From Brachybacterium sp. UMB0905 (lineage in GTDB: Bacteria > Actinomycetota > Actinomycetes > Actinomycetales > Dermabacteraceae): a DNA stretch of 64,000 nt. The notes beneath the pieces are model-generated. The model was not told the origin of the DNA. It saw only the letters and a list, made by a program, of their open reading frames with translations, and searched no databases. Positions 1 to 8,494 of the stretch are shown here, in pieces. A program made the position numbers and the translations under genes. The DNA lies in the NCBI RefSeq assembly GCF_002871795.1, contig NZ_PNHL01000004.1:124001-188000 (forward strand). Reading direction: 5' to 3'. The stretch's first letter is position 1, and each line of letters begins with the position of its first letter.

Positions 1-225
1 GCGGCGAACTGCGGCGATGGCATCGGAACCTCCCCTGTGGCGCGCATAGGCGCTCCCGCCGGCGCCCCGCCGTTCAGGATAGGGGAGGGGCCGACGGGGC
101 GGCCAGGGCCGCGGTGATTCGGTGTCCGTGATCTGTGACGACCCCGGCGGGTCGGCAGTGCACAGGCTCGGCAGCTCGGCCCCGGCGGGTCGGCAGCGCG
201 GTGGTCCGGCAGCGCTAGTGGCGGC
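1..225. other. No gene seen; short direct repeat
   Basis: No convincing coding region is visible. A 17-base stretch CCCCGGCGGGTCGGCAG occurs twice about 40 bases apart (around 142 and 180), just 3' of the oxidoreductase fragment that begins at 226 on the minus strand. It may belong to a transcription end region, but no clear hairpin with a T-tract is present. Confidence 0.4.
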
Positions 226-1051
226 TCAGGTGACGGGGTCGCCCTGGACGGGGCCTTCCCGGTTGGATTGCCAGCCCAAGGCGGGGGCGACGTGCTCGGC
301 GAACGCCTCAAGGATGTGGAGGTTCAGCTCCACGCCGGCCTGCGAGGGGATGGTGAGCATGAGGGTGTCCGCGCTCATCACGGCGGCGTCGGCCTGTAGC
401 TGGGTGATGAGCTTGTCGGGCTCTGCGGTGTAGGTGCGGCCAAAGGTCGAGCGGTGCCCGTCGATCACCCCGATCTGGTCCCGTTCCTCACCGGGGCGTA
501 GGCCGAACAGATGCCGATCCCGGTCGGTGACGATCGGGAAGACGCTGCGGGAGATGGAGACGCGCGGGGCATGGGTGTGCCCGGCCGCGCGGAACGCGGC
601 GCGGTAGCGCTCGATCTGCTCGGCCTGCAGGTCCCCCAGGCTCGCGCCGGTCGCCTCGGTGAGCAGGGTCGAGCTCATGAGGTTCAGGCCCTGTCGGCCC
701 GTCCACTCCGCGGTGTCGCGAGAGCCCGCACCCCACCAGATCCGATGGGCCAGGTCCTCGCTGTGCGGTTCGATGCGCAGGCCCTGCCCGGGGGTGACGG
801 GTGCGCCGTAGGGCCGCTCGGCGGCGCGGGCCATGCCCGCGCCGCGGATGGCCTGGAGGAACACGTCGAACTTCTCGCGCGCGATGTCCGCGCCTCGAGG
901 GTCGGTCGAGCCGGTGTAGCCGAAGGCCTCCCAGCCGCGGTCGGCCGGTTCAGGACTGCCCCGTGAGACGCCGAGGGCCACGCGGCCGTCCGCGATGAGG
1001 TCCAGCGCCGCGGCCTCTTCGGCCAGGTGAAGAGGGTTCTCGTAGCGCATG
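226..1051 (-). pseudogene. LLM-class flavin-dependent oxidoreductase, 3' part of a split gene
   Basis: The reading frame resembles the C-terminal three quarters of a luciferase-like (F420/FMN, LLM-class) oxidoreductase, with stretches such as MRYENPLHLAEEAAALDLI, LALGVSRGSP-type motifs and IWWGAGSRDTAEW. The N-terminal part is missing: the frame loses homology upstream of the ATG at 1049-1051. The missing start (MRAFGFLSFGHYGGRPEQGG to GTGVIDMRY) is found elsewhere in the window, at 6023-6274 and again at 13948-14195. All copies meet at the same short core GTAGCGCATG or TAGCGCATG, so the gene was split there. The open frame running further upstream to 1197 is derived from inserted DNA. It is probably not functional; a short product starting at the core ATG cannot be excluded. 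Confidence 0.85.
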
Positions 1052-1193
1052 CCCGGGTTGTAGCACCCGTTGTCAGCGTCGGCGCGCTTTACAGCACAAC
1101 GCTGACGGCAATCCTGGCTGGTTTTCGATGAAGGCGGCTCTTCCTGCGCTGAGCGTCGGTGCGATGATCGCGCAACCCGGCGGTGCTCCACCC

Positions 1194-1496
1194 TCATAGA
1201 GGCGCATCAAGTACTTCGCGCAGCTGATCGACGGTGGGCGAACCAGCCAGCCCGGCAGGAGTGCGGAACACTCGACAGGCGAGCCCCACCGGCGTGTGCT
1301 CGTCGGCGAAGGGGTCGGAACCGTCAATGAGGACGGTCGGGGACCCGTGGAACCCGAGGCGGGCGGCGTCCTCGGCAGTCTCGACTCGCTGATGCACGAC
1401 GCGGACGTCCGATCGGCCGTCGAGGGCCTCGGTGAGCCGCCGGTCGAGCACCTCCCAGTTCGGGCACCCGTCGAAGTACTGCAACGTGATCTCCAT
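1194..1496 (-). CDS. Thioredoxin-like protein of a metal-resistance operon
   Basis: A 100-residue protein starting MEITLQYFDGCPNW. It has a thioredoxin-like beginning with a single Cys in GCPNW in place of a CxxC, then a GSPTVLIDG segment typical of the cis-Pro region, and ends near LREVLDAPL. Close relatives are often annotated as thioredoxin family or alkylmercury-lyase-like proteins and occur beside mercury or cadmium resistance genes. It lies 12 bases downstream of the P1B-ATPase in the same direction and is probably the last gene of that operon. With one Cys, a dithiol oxidoreductase role is doubtful; metal or thiol binding is an inference. Confidence 0.7.
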   Translation of the reverse strand: MEITLQYFDGCPNWEVLDRRLTEALDGRSDVRVVHQRVETAEDAARLGFHGSPTVLIDGSDPFADEHTPVGLACRVFRTPAGLAGSPTVDQLREVLDAPL

Positions 1497-1508
1497 GATC
1501 CACTCCTC

Positions 1509-3473
1509 TCAGGCTCTGTCCGCGCGGACCGCGGCCGGTGACGCCGTCTCAGGCGACGCGGCCGCCGCTTGGCTCTTGCGGGCACGCGCGGCGCGCAGCC
1601 CGTTGGCGATGACGACGACCTCGGCGACCTCGTGGACGAGCACGACTGCGGCCAGGCCGAGCACGCCGGTGATGGCCAGCGGCAGCAGCACGGTGATGAT
1701 CGCCAGGGACAACACGATGTTCTGGTTCATGATCGCCCGGCCGCGGCGGGCGTGCCGCAGCGCCTGCGGGATCAGGCCGAGGTCGTGTCCGGTGAAGGCG
1801 ACGTCGGCGGACTCTATCGCGGCGTCGGAGCCGGTCGCGCCCATCGCGATGCCCACGGTCGCACCGGCCAGGGCGGGGGCGTCGTTGATGCCGTCGCCGA
1901 TCATCGCGGTGGGTGACTGCTCGGAGAGCTGGGCCACGATGCGGGCCTTGCCCTCCGGCCGCAGCTCGGCGTGCACGTCGCCGATCCCGGCGATCTGCGC
2001 CAGGGCGTGGGCGGTGCGGGCGTTGTCTCCGGTGAGCATGCTCACCTCGACGCCCTGGCTCTTCAGCGTGCGCACGACGTCGGGGACCTCGGGGCGCAGC
2101 TCGTCGCGGACCCCGATCGCCCCGGCCAGGCGGCCGTTGACGGTGACGAGCACGCAGGTCTGGCCCTCGGCCTCCAGGTCCTCGACCCGGGCCTTGAGCG
2201 GTCCGGCGTCGATCCAGCGGGGGCTGCCCACGCTCACCCGGAGGCCGTCGACGGTGCCGCCGATGCCGTGGCCGGCCTCCTCCGTCACCTCTTGCGCGGC
2301 GGGGGCTCCCTGGCCCGCGGTGGCGATGGCGGCGGCGAGAGGGTGCGTCGAGTGCTGCTCCACCGCCGCGGCCCAGGCGAGCACCTGCGCGTCGTCGAAG
2401 CAGTCGGCGGCGACGACGGCGGTTACCTCGGGCCGGTTGCGGGTCAGGGTGCCGGTCTTGTCCACGGCGAGGTGGCGGATGCCGCCGAGGCGCTCGAAGG
2501 CGGCACCGCTCTTGATGACGACGCCGAACTTCGTCGCAGCCCCGATCGCGGACACCACCGTGACGGGCACCGCGATCGCCAGCGCGCACGGGCTGGCCGC
2601 GACGAGCACGACCAGGGCGCGGGTGATCCAGGTCTCCGGGTCGCCGAGCAGCGAGCCGAGCACGCCGACCAGGACGGCGAGGACCATCACGCCGGGCACC
2701 AGCGGACGGGCGATCCGGTCGGCGATGCGGGCCCGGTCGCCCTTCTCGGTCTGGGCCTGCTCGACCAGCTCCACGATGGTGGTCAGCGAGTTGTCGGTGC
2801 CCGCCGCGGTCGCCTCGACCTCCAGGACCCCGGCGGTGTTGATCGCGCCCGCCGACACTGCATCATCGGGGGCGACCTCGACCGGGATCGACTCGCCGGT
2901 GATCGCCGAGGTGTCCAAGCTGGAGCGACCGGACCGGACAGTCCCGTCGGTCGCGACCCGCTCGCCGGGGCGGACCAGCAGCACGTCGCCGACGGCGATC
3001 TCCTTGGCCGGGACTTCGACCGAGGCATCGTCGCGCAGCACGGTCGCGGTCTCCGGCACAAGCTTCAGCAGCGCGCGCAGGCCCCCGCGGGCGCGGTCCA
3101 TCGCCTTGTCCTCCAGGGCCTCGGCGATCGAGTAGAGGAACGCCAGTGCGGCGGCCTCTTCGACGTAGCCGAGGATGACCGCGCCGACGGCGCTGATCGT
3201 CATCAGCAGCGCGATCCCCAGCTTCCGCTTGACGAACAGGTTCCGCAGAGCGCCGGGCACGAACGTGTACGCGCCCAGCAGCAGGCCCGCCCAGAACGCG
3301 ACCAGCGCCGCGACGTGCAGTTCCGACCACTCCAGCACCAGGCCGGTGCCGAACGCGACGCCGGAGAGGATCGGCACCACCAGACCCGGATCGCGCCACC
3401 ACGGGCGCTCGGCCTCCTCGGCCTCTTCGGCGGCACTGGTGGTCGGCTCGTCGCAGCCGCAGGCGGCGCTCAC
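1509..3473 (-). CDS. P1B-type heavy-metal transporting ATPase (SPC type)
   Basis: A 654-residue P-type ATPase predicted to export soft or transition metals across the membrane. Visible motifs are TGES in the actuator domain (near 191), the transmembrane SPC (near 296), DKTGTLT phosphorylation site (near 335), GDGINDAP hinge (near 525), and HEVAEVVVI in the last membrane region. SPC in place of CPC points to the P1B-4 group (Co, Fe, sometimes Zn/Cd), whereas CadA and CopA proteins carry CPC. The N-terminus has only a short CGCD motif and no full heavy-metal-associated domain. The GTG start at 3473 overlaps the stop of the upstream sensor gene (GTGA), indicating translational coupling. The substrate cannot be fixed from sequence alone. 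Confidence 0.92.
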   Translation of the reverse strand: MSAACGCDEPTTSAAEEAEEAERPWWRDPGLVVPILSGVAFGTGLVLEWSELHVAALVAFWAGLLLGAYTFVPGALRNLFVKRKLGIALLMTISAVGAVILGYVEEAAALAFLYSIAEALEDKAMDRARGGLRALLKLVPETATVLRDDASVEVPAKEIAVGDVLLVRPGERVATDGTVRSGRSSLDTSAITGESIPVEVAPDDAVSAGAINTAGVLEVEATAAGTDNSLTTIVELVEQAQTEKGDRARIADRIARPLVPGVMVLAVLVGVLGSLLGDPETWITRALVVLVAASPCALAIAVPVTVVSAIGAATKFGVVIKSGAAFERLGGIRHLAVDKTGTLTRNRPEVTAVVAADCFDDAQVLAWAAAVEQHSTHPLAAAIATAGQGAPAAQEVTEEAGHGIGGTVDGLRVSVGSPRWIDAGPLKARVEDLEAEGQTCVLVTVNGRLAGAIGVRDELRPEVPDVVRTLKSQGVEVSMLTGDNARTAHALAQIAGIGDVHAELRPEGKARIVAQLSEQSPTAMIGDGINDAPALAGATVGIAMGATGSDAAIESADVAFTGHDLGLIPQALRHARRGRAIMNQNIVLSLAIITVLLPLAITGVLGLAAVVLVHEVAEVVVIANGLRAARARKSQAAAASPETASPAAVRADRA

Positions 3474-3838
3474 GAGGCGTCCCCTGAACCGGTCGCGGCG
3501 CAGCAGCCGGGCACCGAACAGTGCGGGTCGATGCACGGCGCGCTCTCGTCCACCGCGAGCGTGACGTCCACCAGCGCCGTCAGCGCCCCGGCCAGGTGCG
3601 GGTCGGCGATCTCGTAGCGGGTCTGGCGGCCCTCGGGCTCGGCGACCACGATCCCGCAGTCGCGCAGGCACGTCAGGTGGTTGGACACGTTCGAGCGCGT
3701 CAGCCCCAGCTCGCGCGACAGCACGGCAGGGTGGCTCGGGCCGTCGAGCAGGGACATCAGGATCTTGGAGCGCGTCGGGTCGGCCATGGCCCGGCCAAGC
3801 CGGTTCATGACGTCGAGGCGCGAAGCAATAGTCAGCAT
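3470..3838 (-). CDS. CmtR-like ArsR/SmtB family metal sensor
   Basis: A 122-residue winged-helix repressor. The recognition region LTRSNVSNHLTCLRDCG contains the paired cysteines that in mycobacterial CmtR bind Cd or Pb, and a third site is supplied by Cys residues near the C-terminus (SAPCIDPHC, GCC). It should repress itself and the overlapping ATPase gene until metal binds. The ATG at 3836-3838 is preferred because a TATAGT -10-like element lies 7 bases upstream, so the transcript could begin at or next to the start codon (leaderless). A TTG 30 bases further upstream is the alternative but would lie inside the operator. Confidence 0.88.
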   Translation of the reverse strand: MLTIASRLDVMNRLGRAMADPTRSKILMSLLDGPSHPAVLSRELGLTRSNVSNHLTCLRDCGIVVAEPEGRQTRYEIADPHLAGALTALVDVTLAVDESAPCIDPHCSVPGCCAATGSGDAS

Positions 3839-3858
3839 GCACTGAACTATACAGTGCA
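3838..3858. promoter_or_regulatory. Operator/promoter of the metal-resistance operon
   Basis: A perfect inverted repeat TGCACTG-N7-CAGTGCA touches the start codon of the sensor gene. On the minus strand its centre contains TATAGT, a good -10 element. Binding of the CmtR-like sensor here would block transcription directly. Sequence seen; function inferred from position. Confidence 0.75.
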
Positions 3859-3926
3859 CGCTGACCAATCGTCCAGATGCAGGGGCTGCCGCACGCGCTC
3901 CGCGCGCTTGCCCTCGGGAATCGCGG

Positions 3927-5615
3927 TCACCTCTTGCGCCAGCTCGGCCACGTCGGCATCCCGCGGCCCTTCCACGTCTCCACCAAGCCGGCGACCCAAC
4001 GCACGGACGCGAAGAGGGCGTAACCGGCCCCGGCGAGGCCAGCGCCGACCGCGAGCCAGCGCCCGATCCCGAGCCACACGCTCCCGTCCACGTCCACCGC
4101 CCACTGAGCGCCCGTGATGAGCCCGGCGATGCCCATCCAGAGCCCGGCGACGACCACGACCACCGGCAGGAGGGCGAGGCGCATCGCCGCGGCGACCGAC
4201 CAGAGCTGACGGGCCCCCAGCGTCGCCGTGGCGGCGATGATCCGCTCGGCGCGCTCGTTCGACGCGTCGATGTTCGCCGTCATCGTGGCCGAGGCCTCCC
4301 CGGCGACCTGCTCGACCGCCTTCTCGACCCGCTCCTCGGTGCGCTTCTCGATCCGCTGCACGGCACCGCCGACCTGGCTCACGAGCTTCTGGTTGTCCTC
4401 GGCCAGGGACTGGAGCTTCTCAGCCGCCGAGGCCGTAGCTGCTCGATTCATTTGCGCTTCGGCGATCAAGCTCTGCGAGGCGCTCTGCAGCTGCTTCCCG
4501 TCGAGACTCTGCGCGAACTCTCTGAGCGTGCTCTCGATCTCGCTCAGTCTGCTCTCGACGCTCTCGATCTGCGGCGACTTGTTGACGGACGGCTGCAAGG
4601 TCGACGGCAGGCCCTTCAGCTCCTCCTTGACGGTTTCCTCGATCGCGATCCGCAGATACGACTTCAGTCCGTTCACGGCCTTCGTCTGCCTGTTGACCGC
4701 TGCGATGACGTCGGCGTTCGTAGGCTCCGACAGATTCGACGCCGTCGAGCTCGGCTCGGTCTCCTGCTGCTCGTTATTTCGTCGAGAATGCTCATTGCTC
4801 TGCTCCTTCGGTCGGTTGTTCTCGTGGAACTCGAAGATTTGCTGTGCGCCCTCGGCGGTGAACTCGGGCGTCAGCCCGGATGCTTTCTTCCGGCCGAGCT
4901 TGCCGTTGTCGGCCCGGCGCATCTTGTACGTCCAGCCGTCACGCTGGGTCTCTGCGAGGGCGACGCCATGCTCGTCGAGTACCTCGGTGAATCCCGCCCT
5001 GTCCACTGACCGCTTGTCCCGCAGCGAGGCGGCGACCTTGTCCCCGAGGATGCGCTCGAATCCGACTGACGCGAAGTCCTCCTGGCGCTGCGACCAGTCC
5101 GGCTTTGCTTGCTCCGGCGACGGGAGGACCTGGCACCCCTCGTCTTGCATCAGTTCGTCGTTGGCCTGGCGCAGGCCGTTCTTCCACGACGTGTTCCGCT
5201 GCAGCGACTTCCCGGTGAGGTTGTCGTGGTTGATGACGTAGATGTGGTTGTGCAGGTGCCCGCCGGCCGAGTCGGCGTGGGTGACCACGAGGTGATCGGC
5301 CGAGTGCATCCGCTCCGCGAGCTTCACGCCCAGCTCATTGACCCGCTGCACGTGCCCCCGGTCGTTCTTGCCGAACTCGTCCGGCGAGAAATTCTGCGTG
5401 TACGAGTACAGCTCGTTCTTCCGCCCGTGGGCCCTCGCCAGAGCCTCTGCGCGGGCGACGAAGGCCCACGGCGACTCCACCGAGCACGACATCGCTGCGG
5501 CACGATCGGTGCCGGTCTGGACGTGCTCTGTGCGCTTGTCCTTGTCGTTGCCGTACAGCGCGTACCCGACCGAGTCGCTGGCGGACCGCGACGGCTTCAC
5601 GTTGACCGTACTCAT
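3927..5615 (-). CDS. mobA: MobA-type relaxase with C-terminal membrane segments
   Basis: A 562-residue relaxase. The N-terminal domain has the metal-binding HxHxH signature in HADSAGGHLHNHIYVIN (near residues 113-129) and a Tyr/Ser-rich beginning, as in MobP-type relaxases that nick oriT. The middle (about 290-480) is hydrophilic, Glu/Gln rich and probably coiled coil. The last 100 residues contain two to three hydrophobic segments (LALLPVVVVVAGLWMGIAGL and others), which would tether the protein at the membrane near a coupling protein. The start codon overlaps the mobC stop (ATGA). No mating-pair formation genes are present, so transfer would depend on a helper. Confidence 0.85.
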   Translation of the reverse strand: MSTVNVKPSRSASDSVGYALYGNDKDKRTEHVQTGTDRAAAMSCSVESPWAFVARAEALARAHGRKNELYSYTQNFSPDEFGKNDRGHVQRVNELGVKLAERMHSADHLVVTHADSAGGHLHNHIYVINHDNLTGKSLQRNTSWKNGLRQANDELMQDEGCQVLPSPEQAKPDWSQRQEDFASVGFERILGDKVAASLRDKRSVDRAGFTEVLDEHGVALAETQRDGWTYKMRRADNGKLGRKKASGLTPEFTAEGAQQIFEFHENNRPKEQSNEHSRRNNEQQETEPSSTASNLSEPTNADVIAAVNRQTKAVNGLKSYLRIAIEETVKEELKGLPSTLQPSVNKSPQIESVESRLSEIESTLREFAQSLDGKQLQSASQSLIAEAQMNRAATASAAEKLQSLAEDNQKLVSQVGGAVQRIEKRTEERVEKAVEQVAGEASATMTANIDASNERAERIIAATATLGARQLWSVAAAMRLALLPVVVVVAGLWMGIAGLITGAQWAVDVDGSVWLGIGRWLAVGAGLAGAGYALFASVRWVAGLVETWKGRGMPTWPSWRKR

Positions 5616-6022
5616 AGCGCCGTCCGATCCCCGAGCTGTGCCCGCACGGCATCCATCGATTCCATGACCTCGCGCAGCAGATCGTCGTCGAGGGCACCAC
5701 CGCGACGCACCGCCTGGTTCAGGTTGATCCCGATTCGGCGCACCTGCTCGACCGCCTGACCCAGCTCCGGCGACGGCGTGGAGGCCGCCGCGACCTCTAG
5801 ATGCCCGAGACCGTCCCGGCGGGAGTCCAGGGCGTCGAGAATGACCGTGCGTACCCATTTGCTCGGCTTCACACCGAGCCTGCGAGCACGTCGCCGAACC
5901 GCTTCGCGCTCCGCCTTCGTGAACCGCACGTCGATGCTCACGTCGCGATTCGCCTGGGGCTCATCGACTCCATGACCATCATTGGTGTTGGGAGCCGTAC
6001 GGTCAGGGCCAGCAGGGTACTT
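5612..6022 (-). CDS. mobC: MobC-like relaxosome accessory protein, 5' end fused to host gene fragment
   Basis: The C-terminal ~125 residues resemble MobC/ribbon-helix-helix accessory proteins: VSIDVRFTKAEREAVRRRAR, then GINLNQAVRRGG, a motif common in MobC. It overlaps mobA by the ATGA arrangement, so the two are co-translated. The open frame continues without a stop through the insertion junction into the 5' part of the LLM oxidoreductase at 6274, giving a 220-codon chimera whose first 83 residues belong to the host gene. The ATG inside the junction core (6030-6032) could also start a shorter MobC. Its native start on the donor element is unknown. Confidence 0.7.
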   Translation of the reverse strand, partial: KYPAGPDRTAPNTNDGHGVDEPQANRDVSIDVRFTKAEREAVRRRARRLGVKPSKWVRTVILDALDSRRDGLGHLEVAAASTPSPELGQAVEQVRRIGINLNQAVRRGGALDDDLLREVMESMDAVRAQLGDRTAL

Positions 6023-6274
6023 GTAGCGCATGTCGATCACGCCCGTGCCCACTTCGATCCGCTCGGTGCGGGCGGCGATCGCGGAGAGCAGCGGCATGGG
6101 TGCGGCGGACTGCTGCGCGAAGTGGTGGACGCGGAAGTAGGCGCCGTTGACGCCCAGTTCCTCGGCGCCCACGGCGATGTCCATCGCGTCGTGGAGCATC
6201 TGGCGGGCGGTCAGGCCGCCCTGCTCGGGGCGGCCGCCGTAGTGACCGAAGCTGAGGAATCCGAAGGCTCGCAT
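6023..6274 (-). pseudogene. LLM-class oxidoreductase, 5' part, copy 1
   Basis: Encodes MRAFGFLSFGHYGGRPEQGG through IEVGTGVIDMRY, the N-terminal ~80 residues of the luciferase-like oxidoreductase whose remainder lies at 226-1051. It is cut at the core GTAGCGCATG where the mobilizable element joins, and the frame runs on into mobC. It is base-for-base identical to the copy at 13948-14195. Confidence 0.88.
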
Positions 6275-6328
6275 GAGACAAGCCTAGCCCGGGTGGTTGA
6301 AAAGTTGATGAATAGTGTCGGAGCAGGG
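6024..6328. repeat. 305-bp direct repeat, copy 1
   Basis: Identical to 13945-14249 (offset 7921). It spans the 5' part of the LLM oxidoreductase gene and its upstream region. Left end: the shared core TAGCGCATG. Right end: GTGTCGGAGCAGGG, after which copy 1 enters an IS5-type remnant and copy 2 enters the flank of a membrane-protein gene. Perfect identity implies a recent duplication. Confidence 0.93.
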
Positions 6329-6624
6329 CGTGTGGGCGCGGGTGCTCGCGAAGGTCCAGTCGCTGACGCATCAGCGCGGCGAGCTCGACTGGATGGCCTC
6401 GATCGACTCGACGATCGTGCGCGTGCATCAGCACGGCGCGACCCTCAAGCGGGACACAAAGGGCCAGGTCGAACGACAAGGAGTTCAGGGCCGAGCCTCC
6501 TGATCACGCGATCGGCCGTTTCAACAAAATCAAGCAATGGCGCGGCATCGCGATGCGCTCCGACAAGACCGCCCGGAACAATCACTCCGCCGTCTGCCTC
6601 GCCGCAACACTCCAATGGGTTTAG
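6315..6624 (+). pseudogene. IS5-family transposase remnant
   Basis: Two out-of-frame pieces of an IS5-type DDE transposase. The first reads GVWARVLAKVQ...IDSTIVRVHQHGA, with the first catalytic Asp in DSTIVR. The second reads WRGIAMRSDKTARNNHSAVC to a TAG at 6622-6624, matching the C-terminal RYDKTARNY-type end of the family. The middle of the gene, about half of it, is missing, so it cannot transpose itself. Confidence 0.8.
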
Positions 6625-6993
6625 CAACACGCCCTACTGGGCCTGGCGGCCATCGAGCACCTCGGTGCGCTCGTGCGGGCCCTCGTGCCGCAGCGCCCCG
6701 CCTTCACCGACGCGGAGCCCGCCCCCGCCCCCGAGCACCTCGCCGACGCACCGTCGATCGCGCAGGTGCAGATGGTCGTCGTCTCCTCCCCGGCCCCGGA
6801 GGAGACCACCGTCGGCGGTGGCTCCTGGTACGCGCTCGGGCAGCACGGCGAGCAGCTCGCCCTGCTGGTCCCCGGTGAGGACGGCGCCGAGGTGCGCGAA
6901 GCCGCGCCGGGCTCCCTCGCGGACGCGCTGTGCGCGAAGGTGATCGGCGCGATAGATCACGTCACCGCCCACGCCGCGGGGAGGGCCGCCTGA
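6625..6993 (+). pseudogene. 3' fragment of an unrecognised gene cut by the IS remnant
   Basis: An open frame with plausible coding composition follows the transposase stop and ends at TGA 6991-6993; the first in-frame start is at 6673 (106 residues). It contains PAPEHLADAPSIAQVQMVVV and SWYALGQHGEQLALLVPGED. No family is recognised. It is coupled (TGATG) to a tiny ORF resembling the start of a WXG100/ESX-type protein, so it may once have been part of a secretion-related operon. The 5' part was probably removed by the IS-associated rearrangement. Confidence 0.45.
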
Positions 6994-7088
6994 TGAGCTT
7001 CCAGGGCATGGACACCGAGCAGGTCACGGGACAGTCCGAGGCGCTCGCCCGGGCGGCGCAGCGCCTCGAGGGGCTGCTCGGCGGCTGA
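6993..7088 (+). CDS. 31-residue WXG100-like N-terminal fragment
   Basis: The ATG overlaps the preceding stop. The product begins MSFQGMDTEQV, then SEALARAAQRL, resembling the first helix of WXG100 (ESAT-6-like) proteins, but it ends after 31 residues before the WXG turn. It is either a truncated gene or a small leader-like peptide. A similar small ORF with LGMTPEQVR lies at 15209-15349. Confidence 0.4.
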   Translation: MSFQGMDTEQVTGQSEALARAAQRLEGLLGG

Positions 7089-7097
7089 ACGCTCTGC

Positions 7098-7760
7098 TCA
7101 GCGCGCGACGTCGAGCTGACCGACCCAGGAGATCGGGGAGACCCGGCCCTCCTCGAGCTGGTACTGGCAGCCGACGATCCCGAGCCTGCCCTCGGCGACC
7201 GCGTCGGAGATGACGGTGGACTGGCGCATGAGGGCGTTGACCGTCTCGTTGAGGTGGCGACGGCCCACGGCGTCCACGTCGATCAGCGTCGGCTCGACGT
7301 AGGGGCTGACCTGCTGGGTCGCGAACCACTCCTGCTGTACGGCCGGGCGGATCTCCTCGAGCTCCTTGCGGATCGCGGGGGTGACCTCGCTGGGGTTCGC
7401 GGTGGTCTGGTCGATCGCGGCCTTCACTGCGCCGCAGGAGCCGTGGGCGAGCACCACGATGACGGCGACGCCGAGCTCCGCGACCGCGAACTCCATGGTC
7501 GCGACCGTGTTCTCGTTCGCGATCTGGCCAATGTTGCGCACCACGAAGAGATCGCCCAGGCCGCAGTCGAAGAGGATCTCCGCCGCGACGCGTGAGTCGG
7601 AGCAGCCCAGGAACGCCGCGTTCGGCGCCTGCGCCCCGATCAGCTCGGAGCGACGGGCCGCGTTCTGCTGCGGGTGGCGCAGCTCCCCGGCCATGAACCT
7701 CTCGTTCCCCTCGGCGAGGGCGTCCCAGGCCTGCTGGACGGTGACGCGGGGAGTAGTCAT
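7098..7760 (-). CDS. Beta-class carbonic anhydrase
   Basis: A 220-residue enzyme interconverting CO2 and bicarbonate in the cytoplasm. Zinc ligands are visible: Cys and Asp-Arg in FLGCSDSRV, then His and Cys in LAHGSCGAVKAA. VVRNIGQIANEN is the usual segment between them. The start at 7760 (MTTPRVTVQQAWDAL) fits the family length better than the longer GTG-extended frame. It is complete, unlike several neighbours. Confidence 0.95.
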   Translation of the reverse strand: MTTPRVTVQQAWDALAEGNERFMAGELRHPQQNAARRSELIGAQAPNAAFLGCSDSRVAAEILFDCGLGDLFVVRNIGQIANENTVATMEFAVAELGVAVIVVLAHGSCGAVKAAIDQTTANPSEVTPAIRKELEEIRPAVQQEWFATQQVSPYVEPTLIDVDAVGRRHLNETVNALMRQSTVISDAVAEGRLGIVGCQYQLEEGRVSPISWVGQLDVAR

Positions 7761-7896
7761 GGGGGCGGTCCTTCGTGGTGGGGTCCGCCGGGCGGGTCCG
7801 CTCGGCGCAGGGGCGCGACCTCGCGGGCTCACGCCCCGCCGCAGGATACTCCCGCGTCCGCTCCGGCTCCGTGGCGTCCGCCGTGAGGGCGTCGCC

Positions 7897-8478
7897 TCAG
7901 GCCTCGTGCTGGTTCACGACCAGCGGGTCCGAGGCGCGCAGCACTGCCGGATCCAGCTCCATCACCGGTGCGGGGTTGTGGAGGAACCGGCCCCTGACCA
8001 GGGCGGGCAGCACCTCGATACCGTCCCGCGGGATCTCCCCCTGGCATACGACGATGCGCGCTGCGGAGATGACCTCGCCCGCGGCCCGCACTCGGGCGGC
8101 GTCCATGGCGTCGTTCGCGCCCGCGATGACGACGATCGAGTTCTCGCCGTCCTCCGCGACCGTCACGATCGCCAGTCCCGTCGGCCCCTCGATCTCCGCG
8201 ACATGGCCGAGGTCGACGCCGGCCTCGCGCAGCGCGGACAGCGCCACCTCGGCCTGGACGTCGGAGCCGACGGCACCCACCATCGCGACCCGGGCGCCGA
8301 GGCGCGCGGCGGCGACCGCCTGGTTCGCTCCCTTGCCGCCGGGGAGCATCTGCCCGCCCGTGCCGTGCAGCGTCTCCCCGGGCCGGGGGTGGCGCTGCAC
8401 CTGCGCGAGGAGGTCGACGTTCACGGAGCCGACGACGACGATCGTGCCGTCGGGCGAGGAGGCGGTCGCAGCGGTCAT
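7897..8478 (-). pseudogene. Ribokinase-like (PfkB) gene, truncated at the 3' end
   Basis: Encodes 193 residues of a PfkB-family sugar kinase: VVVGSVNVDLLAQV, GGQMLPGGKGANQAVAAARLG (sugar-binding GGKGAN) and GPTGLAIVTV. The frame stops after DPLVVNQHEA, whereas ribokinases are about 300 residues and need the C-terminal catalytic GAGD region and ATP site. Roughly the last 100 residues are missing, so it is probably inactive. Start chosen at the ATG 8476-8478. Confidence 0.85.
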
Positions 8479-8494
8479 GACGGGAAGCCTTCGG

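Larger units (their letters stand above)
1052..6022. mobile_element. Mobilizable metal-resistance element inserted in the LLM oxidoreductase gene
   Basis: This ~5 kb segment separates the 3' part of the oxidoreductase gene from a copy of its 5' part. The 10-base core GTAGCGCATG is present at both edges (1042-1051 and 6023-6032). Cargo, all on the minus strand, is a thioredoxin-like protein, a P1B-ATPase and a CmtR-like sensor. The mobilization genes mobA and mobC fill the right side. No transposase, integrase or resolvase is visible, so how it moved is unknown. Near the left end, GTCAGCGT and ACGCTGAC form an inverted pair around 1073-1105. Call as a unit: seen from the junctions; mechanism: not shown. 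Confidence 0.65.

Noticed and set aside
1432-3617. Long plus-strand open frames opposite the P1B-ATPase gene
   Set aside because: They are antisense GC-rich shadows; the minus-strand frame carries all P-type ATPase motifs.
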